Below, in pieces: positions 50,873 to 60,036 of a stretch of DNA of 64,000 bases. Numbering within the stretch: position 1 is the first letter of the stretch; each line of letters begins with the position of its first letter. The notes beneath the pieces were generated by a model, which was not told where the DNA came from, did no database searches, and was given only the letters and a program-made list of their open reading frames with translations. Source of the DNA: Cyanobacteria bacterium OH_PDB_230 (lineage in GTDB: Bacteria; Cyanobacteriota; Vampirovibrionia; Gastranaerophilales; Gastranaerophilaceae); NCBI GenBank assembly GCA_023421795.1, contig JAEZSO010000001.1, positions 124,001-188,000 on the forward strand, in the 5' to 3' direction. A program made the translations under genes and the position numbers.

Positions 50873-51681
50873 GGAATTTTTATGTTGTAGCGACTCCTAT
50901 CGGTAATCTTAAAGATATGACTTTAAGAGCTATTGAGGTGTTAAAAAGCGTTGAGTACATTGCTTGCGAAGACACAAGAGTTACAAAAAAACTGCTTGAT
51001 AAGTATGAAATCACTTCAAAGCTTTTTGATTATCATAAGTTCAATGAAAGAGAGTGCAGTCAAAAAATTATAAATTTGCTTGAGTCTGGTAATTCTGTGG
51101 CTTTAGTCAGTGATGCCGGTACTCCTGGGATTTCTGATCCCGGAAGGATTTTATTCGAGGAACTTTACAATAAAAATATAAAGATTATTCCGATTCCGGG
51201 TGCTTCTGCCGTGACCTCTTTTCTTTCGGTTCTCCCTAGAGAAAATGAGCTTTTCGCGTTTTTAGGATTTGCGCCAAAAAGCCAAAAACAGCAAGAAGAG
51301 CTCTTTATAAAACACAGGAATATTCATTTTCTCTTTTATGATTCTCCGAATAGACTTTTAGATACTCTTGGTAACCTTGAATCCTTTTTTGGAAACGAGT
51401 TGAAAGTTGCTGTTGGAAGAGAATTAACTAAAATGTATGAAGAGATAAAGATTGGAACCGTTTCAGAGCTAATTGATTATTATTCCAACAATGTTTTAAA
51501 GGGTGAAATTGTAGTTATGGTTTACCCTGAGAGTGAAGCCGGATTGGAAGATTCTGAATTAATTGACAAAATCAAAAAGCTTAAAAAAGAAGGCTTTTCC
51601 GATAAGGATATTTCAAAAATCATTTCTTCTCTTTTTGATGCCAACAAAAATAAAGTCTATAAGACAAGCCTAAATTTATAA
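50863..51681 (+). CDS. rsmI: 16S rRNA (cytidine-1402-2'-O)-methyltransferase
   Basis: The 272 residues match RsmI: FYVVATPIGNLKDMTLRAIEVL, CEDTRVTKKLLDKY, NFALVSDAGTPGISDPG-like VALVSDAGTPGISDPG, IPIPGASAVTSFLS and the GFAPKSQ loop, with a C-terminal helical domain. It methylates C1402 of 16S rRNA using SAM. It overlaps the STAS gene start and converges on the phosphatase gene with stops overlapping by six bases. Confidence 0.95.
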   Translation: MEIGNFYVVATPIGNLKDMTLRAIEVLKSVEYIACEDTRVTKKLLDKYEITSKLFDYHKFNERECSQKIINLLESGNSVALVSDAGTPGISDPGRILFEELYNKNIKIIPIPGASAVTSFLSVLPRENELFAFLGFAPKSQKQQEELFIKHRNIHFLFYDSPNRLLDTLGNLESFFGNELKVAVGRELTKMYEEIKIGTVSELIDYYSNNVLKGEIVVMVYPESEAGLEDSELIDKIKKLKKEGFSDKDISKIISSLFDANKNKVYKTSLNL

Positions 51682-52296
51682 TGGGAGGTATCCTGAATAA
51701 ACGACGCTTGCCCAGTCAGAGTAGTAGCTTATCTGAGTGGCCGAACCTGTTGGGATATGCACTTTAAACTGATTTTTTATTGGAACTTCAAGTGCGTTTG
51801 CGATTGCGGCCTGGATTATTTCCCCGTGGGTGATGATGATAAGCCTGTTTCCGACATTTGTTTCAATTATTTTGTCTAACGCTTCTTTTACTCTTGTGTT
51901 CAATTCTTTTGTGTTTTCGCCGTTTGGAGCCCAGAAGCATTCAGGGTTTTTATGATATTCATTAAGCATATTGGGGAATTTTTCTTCGATCTGGTTAAAG
52001 GTCAACCCGCTCCATAGCCCGGCTTTTCTGCTTTTTAATGTGTTTAGTATTTCAAAATCCTGCTTTACTTTTTTGGATAGAATTCTTGCGCTTTGTATTG
52101 TTCTAAGAGCAGAGGAAGAGTATATCTTGTCGATTTTTAACCCTTTATTTTTGACCCAAGAAGAAATTTCTTCCATCTCTTCTCTGCCGTTTTCATTTAA
52201 TGGAGGGTAGTTTTCGTCATCAAACAACCTGTTTTCCTCGGTATAAAGAGTAGAGCCATGTCTTATAAACGTTATTTTGCATTTTCTTGTGAACAT
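51676..52296 (-). CDS. Histidine phosphatase (phosphoglycerate mutase-like)
   Basis: From ATG 52296 the protein has 206 residues and begins MFTRKCKITFIRHGSTLYTEENR, with the RHG catalytic motif; the longer frame upstream to 52482 overlaps the divergent radical SAM gene and is rejected. SSALRTIQSARILS and LIIITHGEIIQAAIAN provide the other catalytic residues (R, H). Such enzymes remove phosphate from sugar, nucleotide or cobalamin-pathway (CobC-type alpha-ribazole) substrates; substrate not clear from sequence. Confidence 0.87.
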   Translation of the reverse strand: MFTRKCKITFIRHGSTLYTEENRLFDDENYPPLNENGREEMEEISSWVKNKGLKIDKIYSSSALRTIQSARILSKKVKQDFEILNTLKSRKAGLWSGLTFNQIEEKFPNMLNEYHKNPECFWAPNGENTKELNTRVKEALDKIIETNVGNRLIIITHGEIIQAAIANALEVPIKNQFKVHIPTGSATQISYYSDWASVVYSGYLPL

Positions 52297-52366
52297 ATCC
52301 AGACCTTTTCTTTGTATTATATCACCTAAGATTTTATTAATAAAATATGATAAAATTAAAACTGCT

Positions 52367-53776
52367 ATGAAAAGAGTTTTTTTAGTATACCCGCCATCAG
52401 CGCCAATGAACAGAGAAGGCAGGTGCCAACAGCCTTTAAAAGATCTGGTTGTTATACCTCCTTTGCCTCCTGTTGAGCTCATGTACCTTGCCTCAGTAGC
52501 GAGAGAAGCCGGTTGGGAGCCTAAAATAAAAGATTACAGCTTGAAATCAGAAACTCTGGAAGATTTTACAAGAGATTTAAAAGAGTTTAATCCTGATTAT
52601 TTGCTTGTTAATGTTACAACTCCGACCTTGGAAACAGACATAAACGCTTGCTGCGTTGCAAAAGTTGTTAATCCCAATATTAAGATAATAGTTACGGGAG
52701 CATATTTTCTAACGTTTGATAAAGAGATTTTAGAAAAGAGCCATTGCATAGATTTTATTATAAGAGGTGAATCCGAAGAAACATTCAGGGAAATACTTGA
52801 AGGCAGGCTTTTGAATGAGATTCTTGGCCTTACTTATAGAGACAATGACATCGTTAAATCAAATTCCGAAAGACCTTTTATTGAAAATTTAGACAGTCTT
52901 CCTTTCCCTGCAAGAGATTTGGTCGACAATGATTTTTTTAAACGGCCCGACAACAACAAGGTTCAGGCCATAATTAAGGTTTCAAGAGGCTGTCCTTACC
53001 ATTGCTTTTTCTGCCTTGCCACTGAGGTTTCCGGCTCTAAGGTGAGAATGAGAAGCCCAAAAAATATTGTTGATGAAATAATAGAGTGCGTGGAAAAGTA
53101 TAAAATAACAAATTTTGTGTTTTGGTCTGATGTTTTTGATTTTGATAAAAAATGGGTTTTAGCTCTATGTGAGGAAATCAAAGACAGCAACCTTCACATA
53201 GTCTGGAGCGCCAACACAAGAGCTGATCTTGTTAATGAAGAGCTCGTAGATGCAATGTATAAAGCAGGTTGCAGGCTAGTAAGCATGGGAGTTGAAAGCG
53301 GATCTCAGGATATTCTCGATAAAATGGGTAAAAATATTACTTTAAGCCAAGTAAGAGAGGCTGTTAAGCTGTTCAAAAAACACAAAATCAAAATTTATAA
53401 TTATTTTGTTTTGGGACTCCCCTGGGAAACAGAACGGGATATAAAAAAGACAATAGATTTTGCGATTGAACTTGATAGCGAATTTGTAAGTTTTTATACG
53501 GCAACCGCTCTTCCGGGAACCAAGTTTTATCACTATATAAAGGATACAGGGCTTGGTGATTTGAGTGGAAAAGATGTCTACTCGGATGCTTATTACTTCC
53601 CTAATGTTCCAACTCACAGCCTTTCTAAAGACAAAATTTTTGAACTTCACAAATATGCCGTAAAAAAATATTATTTAAGACCCTCATACATAATAAAAAG
53701 ACTCTTTGGCATCCGCTCATTGTCTGAGTTTTTCAATTATTTTAAAGCAGGGATTGGGTTACTTCTTAAAAAGTAA
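52367..53776 (+). CDS. B12-binding radical SAM protein
   Basis: From ATG 52367 the protein has 469 residues. The N-terminal B12-binding-type domain shows VFLVYPPSAPMNREGRC, LMYLASVAREAGWEPKIKD and FNPDYLLVNVTTPTLETD. The radical SAM core has ISVxRGCPYxC-like KVSRGCPYHCFFCLA, then VSMGVESGSQDILDKMGK and YFVLGLPWETERDI. It is typical of methyltransferase-like enzymes on lipids, peptides or glycans, such as BchE/HpnP relatives. The frame from 52277 would overlap the phosphatase start. No partner gene shows the substrate. Confidence 0.85.
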   Translation: MKRVFLVYPPSAPMNREGRCQQPLKDLVVIPPLPPVELMYLASVAREAGWEPKIKDYSLKSETLEDFTRDLKEFNPDYLLVNVTTPTLETDINACCVAKVVNPNIKIIVTGAYFLTFDKEILEKSHCIDFIIRGESEETFREILEGRLLNEILGLTYRDNDIVKSNSERPFIENLDSLPFPARDLVDNDFFKRPDNNKVQAIIKVSRGCPYHCFFCLATEVSGSKVRMRSPKNIVDEIIECVEKYKITNFVFWSDVFDFDKKWVLALCEEIKDSNLHIVWSANTRADLVNEELVDAMYKAGCRLVSMGVESGSQDILDKMGKNITLSQVREAVKLFKKHKIKIYNYFVLGLPWETERDIKKTIDFAIELDSEFVSFYTATALPGTKFYHYIKDTGLGDLSGKDVYSDAYYFPNVPTHSLSKDKIFELHKYAVKKYYLRPSYIIKRLFGIRSLSEFFNYFKAGIGLLLKK

Positions 53777-53846
53777 TCTGGGAACAATTTTATAACAGCA
53801 AAAAATGATGCTGGCCCTAGAAAACAAGAGCAATAAAAAGGAAGCG

Positions 53847-53972
53847 ATGATAAGGATTCAAAACAAAACGAATTTTTCGCCGCAGTTTTATGCCCCTAAA
53901 CGCTTCGATTTGTTACGATACTCGATTATGCTTGGCTTTTTGTGTTACAAACCCTTTAAAAACTGGCTTTAA
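53847..53972 (+). CDS. Small protein candidate (41 residues)
   Basis: In the 352-base gap before gyrB an ORF starts at ATG 53847 with AAAAAGGA upstream at good spacing, giving MIRIQNKTNFSPQFYAPKRF and a hydrophobic middle (LLRYSIMLGFLCYKPFKNWL) before the stop. An in-frame ATG at 53805 would add 14 residues. It is too short to identify. The remainder of the gap holds little that I recognise; a gyrB promoter is not clear. Confidence 0.4.
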   Translation: MIRIQNKTNFSPQFYAPKRFDLLRYSIMLGFLCYKPFKNWL

Positions 53973-54128
53973 TCGTGTATTTGTATTAAAATATTGGCAT
54001 GAGGGATTTTTGTTTAATGCAAATCTTTAATCTCTCACGAAAGTGGATAATAAAGCTAAAACAACCGGTTTTAAAACTTATTATGACACTAGGTTAAATT
54101 TAATGTGGAATAGAACTTGGGGTAAAGC

Positions 54129-56576
54129 ATGACAACACAAACAAACGCAAATTATGATGCCAGTAATATAAGAGTACTAGAAGGGTTAGAGGCTGTAAGG
54201 TTAAGACCCGGCATGTACATTGGTTCTACCAGTCAAAGAGGTCTTCATCACTGTATATATGAGATTGTAGATAACTCAATCGACGAATCTCTTGCAGGAT
54301 ATTGTAAACAAATAAAAGTTACCGTTAACAGCGATGAAAGTGTTACTGTAGAAGATGATGGGCGTGGTATCCCTGTTGATATCAAGCCTGAAAGCGGAAA
54401 ATCAGCGCTAGAAATCGTGCATACGGTTCTTCACGCAGGCGGTAAGTTCGGTGACGGAGGATACAAGGTCTCAGGAGGATTGCACGGCGTAGGTGCTTCT
54501 GTTGTTAACGCATTATCAGAAAAAATGGTGGTGGAAGTCTCGCGTAACGGCTTTGTCCACAGACAAGAGTACATGAGAGGCGAACCTTTAGCTCCTGTTG
54601 AAAAAGTAAGAGAGACAGAAAAAACAGGTACAAAAACAACTTTCTGGCCTGATCCTGAGATTTTTACAGAAACTACAGTTATAGATAGAGAAGTTATTTC
54701 AACAAGATTTAGAGAGATGGCTTTCTTGAACAAAGGTTTAAAAATTGTCTTTATAGATGCGAAGTCAAATGAAGAAACTGTTTTCCACTACGAAGGCGGT
54801 ATCGCTAGCTATGTTGAATTCTTAAATAAAAACAAAACAGTTACTTTTGACCCTCCTGTATATATGGAAAAAAGCATAGACGGCATGTTGGTTGAGATTG
54901 CGCTTCAATATACTGATTCTTACAGTGAATCTGTTTTAAGTTTCGCAAATAATATCAACACACACCACGGCGGAACCCACTTAACAGGTTTCAGAAATGC
55001 AATCACAAGGGTGTTGAATGAGTATGCAAGAAAAAATAACATCTTAAAAGACGCTGACGCAAATCTTTCAGGTGATGACGTAAGAGAAGGCTTGACGGCA
55101 ATTGTCAGTGTTAAATTAGGCGATCCTCAGTTTGAAGGGCAAACTAAAGAAAAGCTCGGTAACGCTGAAGTTTTAGGTGCCGTAAATGATGTTGTTAGAG
55201 ATAAGTTCCAGGAATGGTTAGAGTTTAACCCTAAACACGCCAAAACAATTATCGAAAAAACGCTTCAAGCCCAAAGAGCAAGAGAAGCGGCTAGAAAAGC
55301 AAGAGAGCTTACAAGAAGAAAATCAGTTCTTGAAAATTCAACTTTGCCAGGAAAATTGTCGGATTGTTCTTGCAGAGAGCCGGAGAAATCTGAAATTTAC
55401 ATAGTAGAGGGAGATTCTGCGGGTGGTTCTGCAAAACAAGGCAGAAACAGAATGTTTCAGGCAATATTGCCTTTGAGAGGTAAAATCCTAAACGTTGAAC
55501 GTGCAAGACTTGATAAAATATATGGAAATAATGAAATCCAGGCTATGATTCAAGCTTTTGGAATGTCGATTAGCCGAAATGAAGAAGATGTTGATATAGA
55601 AAAACTCCGTTATCACAAAATTATCATAATGACAGATGCTGACGTAGATGGAGCTCACATCAGAACATTGCTTTTAACCTTCTTCTTTAGATATGCAAGG
55701 CCGTTAATTGAAAATGGTTATGTCTATATCGCTCAGCCTCCTTTGTTTAAAATTACGGTAGGTAAAACATCCGAATACTTATACGATGAGAGAGCGTTAG
55801 ATAAAATGCTTAGAGAAAGAGGAGTTAAAGGTCTTTGTTTAAGCGACAAATCCAAGCAAAAAGTCTGTGATAGCGACGCTTTAGTAACTTTATTAGGCGA
55901 TATGTCCGTTTATTATAATTCTTTCAACAGTCCTATAATCAATACTATCCCTTCTGTTGTAATAAGAGGTCTAATCAGATCCAACATAGAGACTGAAAGT
56001 TTTGAAGACGCTGAAAAAATGCAAACAGCTACAGAATACCTGCAGCATTATCTGAAAGATCACGCTGAGAATTACGGTGTGACTGAAGCGGCAAATTACA
56101 AAGTAGAATTGAAACAAAACTTGGAAACAGGAAAATATTCAATTAAAATTGATTTGGGAGAAGGAATCGACCCTGTTTCAATTACTTCAAACTTAATCAA
56201 ATCCATCGAATTTAAGAAAATCAGAAACGCTTATCCTTCGATAAGAAACTTCCTGATAGAAGAAGAGAAATCTTTGATCCTTGAAACAGGAACCGAGGAA
56301 GTAAATATCACTTCGTTTGCAGATCTTCAAAGAATAGTTGAAGAAAGAGGTAAAAAGGGTGTTTCTATCCAACGTTTCAAAGGTTTGGGAGAGATGATGC
56401 CTCAACAGCTTTGGGAAACAACAATGGATCCTTCAACAAGAACATTATTGAAAGTTAATATTGAAGATGCAATGTTATGTGAACAGCTTTTTGATATTCT
56501 TATGGGTGAAAAAGTAGAGCCTAGAAGAGAGTTTATTGAAAACAACGCAGTTTACGCAACAAATATTGATACCTAA
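54129..56576 (+). CDS. gyrB: DNA gyrase subunit B
   Basis: The 815 residues match GyrB throughout: GLEAVRLRPGMYIGSTSQRGLHH, EIVDNSIDESLAGYC, VEDDGRGIPVDI, GLHGVGASVVNALS for ATP binding; EIYIVEGDSAGGSAKQGRNR with the TOPRIM Glu, DADVDGAHIRTLLLTFFFR, and the C-terminal RFKGLGEMMPQQLWETTMDP. Together with GyrA it supercoils DNA. GGGG lies upstream of the ATG. The organism is a single-locus carrier here; no gyrA or recF lies in the window. The EGKLS...CREP stretch lacks an extra insert. Confidence 0.97.
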   Translation: MTTQTNANYDASNIRVLEGLEAVRLRPGMYIGSTSQRGLHHCIYEIVDNSIDESLAGYCKQIKVTVNSDESVTVEDDGRGIPVDIKPESGKSALEIVHTVLHAGGKFGDGGYKVSGGLHGVGASVVNALSEKMVVEVSRNGFVHRQEYMRGEPLAPVEKVRETEKTGTKTTFWPDPEIFTETTVIDREVISTRFREMAFLNKGLKIVFIDAKSNEETVFHYEGGIASYVEFLNKNKTVTFDPPVYMEKSIDGMLVEIALQYTDSYSESVLSFANNINTHHGGTHLTGFRNAITRVLNEYARKNNILKDADANLSGDDVREGLTAIVSVKLGDPQFEGQTKEKLGNAEVLGAVNDVVRDKFQEWLEFNPKHAKTIIEKTLQAQRAREAARKARELTRRKSVLENSTLPGKLSDCSCREPEKSEIYIVEGDSAGGSAKQGRNRMFQAILPLRGKILNVERARLDKIYGNNEIQAMIQAFGMSISRNEEDVDIEKLRYHKIIIMTDADVDGAHIRTLLLTFFFRYARPLIENGYVYIAQPPLFKITVGKTSEYLYDERALDKMLRERGVKGLCLSDKSKQKVCDSDALVTLLGDMSVYYNSFNSPIINTIPSVVIRGLIRSNIETESFEDAEKMQTATEYLQHYLKDHAENYGVTEAANYKVELKQNLETGKYSIKIDLGEGIDPVSITSNLIKSIEFKKIRNAYPSIRNFLIEEEKSLILETGTEEVNITSFADLQRIVEERGKKGVSIQRFKGLGEMMPQQLWETTMDPSTRTLLKVNIEDAMLCEQLFDILMGEKVEPRREFIENNAVYATNIDT

Positions 56577-56583
56577 GATTTGA

Positions 56584-56622
56584 TAGAGGCTGGTTTTGGC
56601 CGGCCTCTATAATCTTATTTTA
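56584..56622 (+). terminator. Terminator of gyrB
   Basis: TAGAGGC(TGG) and (CCG)GCCTCTA pair around TTTTGG, followed by TAATCTTATTTT, eight bases after the stop. Confidence 0.78.
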
Positions 56623-56639
56623 CGATTGAGGAAATATTT

Positions 56640-57701
56640 GTGAATATTATAATCAATTTATTTAAAAAGACAGTTACAAAAGTGATTTTACTAATATTAG
56701 TTTTATTATTTTTGCTGTCTTTATTTGTTTTTTGGGGCTGGTACGAAAAACAATATAACAAACTTTGGGGCTTTTATTACGTATATCAGGGCGATAAAGC
56801 ATTTAAAGAAGCTAAATTCCAAAAAGCAGTTGATTATTACCATACAGGCTTAAAGTATTATCCCGAGCATTCAAAAGCACAATGCAACCTTGGAAATATT
56901 TATGTGGCATATGAAAATTATTATGCTGCGGCTGATGCATATGAGAATGCCTTAAAATACGATCCTAACTTTATAATGTGCAGGATGGATTTAGGCATTA
57001 TTTTATCGGAAAAACTTGCTAATTATGACCAGGCGATACAAGAATACGGCAAAGTTACGGAGACTAATCCGTTTTTGATACATTTGCCTTTTATTTATAA
57101 CAACGTGAACAGCGTTAAGCAGAACAAAGGTCTTGCTTATTACAATATGGGCCTTGCTTATAAGGGCAAATCATTGTACATGGGGGAAAAAACTCTTGCT
57201 TCAACAGAATATCTTATGAAAGCAAAAGAAGCTTATATAAAAGCTAAAAGCATTCTTAAAAAAGATTATGATACTCATTATAACCTGGCGCTGACAAACC
57301 AGCTTTTAGGTGATTATAAGGATGCCGGGCTCGAGTATTGTAAAGCAATAGATGTTTCTCCGTTTAATTACGAAGCTCACTATAATTTGGCAATTCTTTT
57401 GAGAGAAATGAAATTGTATAAAGAATCCCTTTTAGAATTTGAGAAGGCAGGGCTTATTCTTGATATAAATGGAGATTCAGCTAAAACCAAGTATTTGTAT
57501 GGGATTGTCGGTGAAATCAAGCAAAAAATAATTAATTCAGGCGATTATGATTACTTAAAAAAACGTACGGATTCAGTGGCTTCTGACGCTGGCCACATAA
57601 TTTATAAAAACGGGAAAGTATATATTGGGACAGATTCTGATCAGGAAATTGCCAAAGTTTTGAAAAATTGTCCTTCAAAAAAATACTTTAATGAGATGTA
57701 G
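56640..57701 (+). CDS. TPR-repeat membrane-anchored protein
   Basis: The 353-residue protein starts at GTG 56640 with GAGGA upstream. A membrane anchor (VILLILVLLFLLSLFVFWGW) lies at about residues 15-35. Five to six TPR-type repeats follow, seen in AVDYYHTGLKYYPEHSKA, AADAYENALKYDPN, AIQEYGKVTETNP, DAGLEYCKAIDVSP and SLLEFEKAGLIL. It probably scaffolds an envelope or secretion complex. The diguanylate cyclase gene follows 9 bases later, so both are co-transcribed. Confidence 0.75.
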   Translation: MNIIINLFKKTVTKVILLILVLLFLLSLFVFWGWYEKQYNKLWGFYYVYQGDKAFKEAKFQKAVDYYHTGLKYYPEHSKAQCNLGNIYVAYENYYAAADAYENALKYDPNFIMCRMDLGIILSEKLANYDQAIQEYGKVTETNPFLIHLPFIYNNVNSVKQNKGLAYYNMGLAYKGKSLYMGEKTLASTEYLMKAKEAYIKAKSILKKDYDTHYNLALTNQLLGDYKDAGLEYCKAIDVSPFNYEAHYNLAILLREMKLYKESLLEFEKAGLILDINGDSAKTKYLYGIVGEIKQKIINSGDYDYLKKRTDSVASDAGHIIYKNGKVYIGTDSDQEIAKVLKNCPSKKYFNEM

Positions 57702-57710
57702 GGAATTTGG

Positions 57711-59213
57711 ATGAGCGAGATTAAAAAATTAGACAACAATGAAATAAGGTTTTTGATTGAGGTTTCAAACATACTGGCGAATGAAAATGAGTCCGTTAAA
57801 ATAGTTGAGTCCTTAAATAGAACTTTTTCTGAATATTTCCCGATACAGAAAATAAATTTTTTCATTTGGGATGAAACAGCCTCTAAATTGAGGGATTTTT
57901 CTAAAGAGTGGGTCAGCATCGAAAATGACTTCCAGCATAATATCGTAACAAATATATTTGAAAAACTAAAAAAAGAAGAATGTAAATTTTTCTTTAACGA
58001 TAAGTTGCTGAGTCTGCCTGACAAAGAAAGTTATAGTGAGTGTTGTTCACTAGCTTTTCTGAATGAAAGCAACAAAATATTTTTCCCCCTATCTGCAAGA
58101 AAAGAAGTGTTTGGCGTCATTGAGATTGATTTTTCCAAAGAAGCAGATGGAAAAGAAATCCCTTCAAATTTCTTTGAGATATTACATATTTCATTAATGC
58201 AAATATCAAGCGTGATCCTAAGTCATATCTTGAATGAACAGATGGAAATCAGCTTAAATTTCTATGAAGCGATGAAAGACATTGCGAAAATCATAGAAAG
58301 CCAATATGAACTGGCATACATAATACCTCTTATAGGCGAAATGATAGACAGGTTTATATCTGCCCATCTCATATACATTTTCATTAAAAATAAAGATGAT
58401 AAATTTGAACTCCTATGGCCGAATGCGTGCAAAGATAAAGAAATTACCGGCATGCTGGATAAAATAAACAAAAAAACAGAATATATAATTTCTGAAAATC
58501 AAAAAATAGGCGTTTTCCCTCTTATAAATGAAAATACCATCTTAGGAGCTATCGTTGCATACAGCAATGTGGATAAACTTATGCAAAAAGAAGTGGAATA
58601 CCTTTTGCAGCTAAGCAAACAATCAAGCGTTACCATCCAAAGAGCTAATGTATATGCAGAAGTATTAAAACACGCCACTATGGACGCTCTTACAAGCCTC
58701 AATAACCGTCGTCAATTTGAAATGCGTCTTAATCAAGAGATTGCGACATCAAGAAGGAAAAAAACTCCTCTTTGTTCAATAATGCTTGATGTTGATTATT
58801 TTAAAAAGGTCAATGATACATACGGGCATGCCGCAGGAGATTGTGTGTTAAAAGCGGTTTCAACCCTAATTTCTAAGGAAATAAGGGAATACGATATTGC
58901 CTCAAGGTATGGTGGGGAAGAATTTTTCATTCTTTTGCCTCAAACCAATATAGAAGAAGCGAATTTTGTTGCACAAAGATTGCGTAAAGCCGTTGAAGAA
59001 GCTAAAATGGACATCTCAGAAGCCAAGATTCCTAACCTTACACATCTAAAGATAACCGTTAGTGTAGGTGTAAGTGATTATTTGCCTTCAGAATCAGCGG
59101 AAGATCTTTACCATAATACAGATAAAGCGCTGTACGAAGCTAAAAACAGGGGAAGAAACAAGGTCGTTGTTTTTAATCGTCAGTGTGAGTGTGATGATGT
59201 CTGCCCAATGTGA
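57711..59213 (+). CDS. Diguanylate cyclase with GAF-like sensor
   Basis: The 500-residue protein has a GAF-like N-terminal sensor region (residues about 1-320, partially repeated; INFFIWDETASKLRDF, IFFPLSARKEVFGVIEIDF, GVFPLINENTILGAIVAYS) and a C-terminal GGDEF domain with DALTSLNNRRQFEMRL, SIMLDVDYFKKVNDTYGH and RYGGEEFFILL. The active GGEEF sequence and the inhibitory I-site REYD five residues before it are both present. It makes c-di-GMP under product control. No membrane segment is present. A Cys-rich tail (CECDDVCPM) ends the protein. Confidence 0.92.
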   Translation: MSEIKKLDNNEIRFLIEVSNILANENESVKIVESLNRTFSEYFPIQKINFFIWDETASKLRDFSKEWVSIENDFQHNIVTNIFEKLKKEECKFFFNDKLLSLPDKESYSECCSLAFLNESNKIFFPLSARKEVFGVIEIDFSKEADGKEIPSNFFEILHISLMQISSVILSHILNEQMEISLNFYEAMKDIAKIIESQYELAYIIPLIGEMIDRFISAHLIYIFIKNKDDKFELLWPNACKDKEITGMLDKINKKTEYIISENQKIGVFPLINENTILGAIVAYSNVDKLMQKEVEYLLQLSKQSSVTIQRANVYAEVLKHATMDALTSLNNRRQFEMRLNQEIATSRRKKTPLCSIMLDVDYFKKVNDTYGHAAGDCVLKAVSTLISKEIREYDIASRYGGEEFFILLPQTNIEEANFVAQRLRKAVEEAKMDISEAKIPNLTHLKITVSVGVSDYLPSESAEDLYHNTDKALYEAKNRGRNKVVVFNRQCECDDVCPM

Positions 59214-59312
59214 TTTGGTCTAAACTACAACTGCAACGAAGGTCTTCGGTGATTTGTCTAATTTTTTTTTCTGGGGTATAATTTATATTATGTGTTAATA
59301 ATCGAGGCTGTA

Positions 59313-59696
59313 ATGACAAATCCTAATTTGAAAGAAAAGACTCAAGTTAAAAACCAAAAAAGAAAAAATGAAATTAGAGTAAAATATTCTTTTTTAACTT
59401 TAGTTTTGCTTATTTGCTTAGGTTTAGCAAGTAACGGTGCATTTATTAATATTACGAAAAGCGTTAATTACATTGGTAAAAAGAAAAAAATGACCCAGTT
59501 GAAGACAGAGGCTTATATTGAAAATAAAAAGCTGAAGTCAGAATTGGAGGATTTTAATTCTTCCAAAAGTTTAGAAGCTATAGCAAGAAACAACTTGAAA
59601 ATGGCTGGAGACGATGAGGTTCTGGTTATAATTAACAGAAATGATGCTTCAGTAAAATCTAAAAATAAACAAGACAAAAAAAAGCCTAATAGTTAA
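59313..59696 (+). CDS. FtsB/DivIC-like septum formation protein
   Basis: From ATG 59313 (GAGG upstream) the protein has 127 residues. A basic cytoplasmic start leads into one membrane segment (YSFLTLVLLICLGLASNGAF) and then a coiled coil (KKKKMTQLKTEAYIENKKLKSELEDF-like, about 65-90) with the family's SLEAIARNNLKMAGDDEVLVII near the end. DivIC/FtsB links the divisome. The stop falls inside a terminator stem. It could be another small coiled-coil membrane protein, but the ending is characteristic. Confidence 0.78.
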   Translation: MTNPNLKEKTQVKNQKRKNEIRVKYSFLTLVLLICLGLASNGAFINITKSVNYIGKKKKMTQLKTEAYIENKKLKSELEDFNSSKSLEAIARNNLKMAGDDEVLVIINRNDASVKSKNKQDKKKPNS

Positions 59697-59713
59697 ACTA
59701 TCAGGCTTTTTTT
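59676..59713. terminator. Bidirectional terminator between FtsB-like gene and small protein gene
   Basis: AAAAAAAGCCT(AATAGTT) and (AACTATC)AGGCTTTTTTT form a long stem overlapping the FtsB-like stop codon. It also ends the converging 52-residue gene. Confidence 0.85.
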
Positions 59714-59731
59714 ATTGCTTTCTGCTCTTAA

Positions 59732-59890
59732 TTATTTTATGGCTACAAGTCTTGAGGAAACTCCCATGTCGGAGTTAATCATTTTAGCGCTTGCTAAAGC
59801 CATTGCCCTTCTTTTTTTTGCTCCTCTAAGCAAGAATTCAACGCTTTCAGATATATTGCTGTTTGGAGATTTAATTTTTTTTAACATCAT
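59732..59890 (-). CDS. Small conserved-looking protein (52 residues)
   Basis: The minus strand encodes MMLKKIKSPNSNISESVEFL followed by a basic, alanine-rich helix (RGAKKRRAMALASAKMINSD) and ends SSRLVAIK. AAAAGGG lies seven bases before the first ATG and the transcript would end in the shared terminator. Codon use matches neighbours. The opposite-strand 74-codon ORF here has no ribosome site. No family is recognised; a nucleic-acid-binding helical peptide is possible. Confidence 0.5.
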   Translation of the reverse strand: MMLKKIKSPNSNISESVEFLLRGAKKRRAMALASAKMINSDMGVSSRLVAIK

Positions 59891-59981
59891 CACATACCCT
59901 TTTGTCTCATATTTTTTATATCGGTTTCTCTTTTCGTAATCTTAAGGATATTTGAATAACATGTTACATTAGTTTACAAAT

Positions 59982-60013
59982 AAAAAGAGAAGACTTTTAA
60001 ATCTTCTCTTTTA
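59982..60013 (-). terminator. Terminator of prs
   Basis: AAAAGAGAAGA and TCTTCTCTTTT pair around an AT loop, 24 bases after the prs stop on the minus strand. Confidence 0.82.
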
Positions 60014-60036
60014 AATATCTAGAACTAAGTAGTAAT

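Noticed and set aside
53777..54128. Replication origin near gyrB
   Set aside because: Only one near-match to a DnaA box (GTGGATAA) is seen and no dnaA or dnaN is near.
59715..59939. 74-codon plus-strand ORF
   Set aside because: It is the complement of the better supported 52-residue minus-strand gene and lacks a ribosome site.
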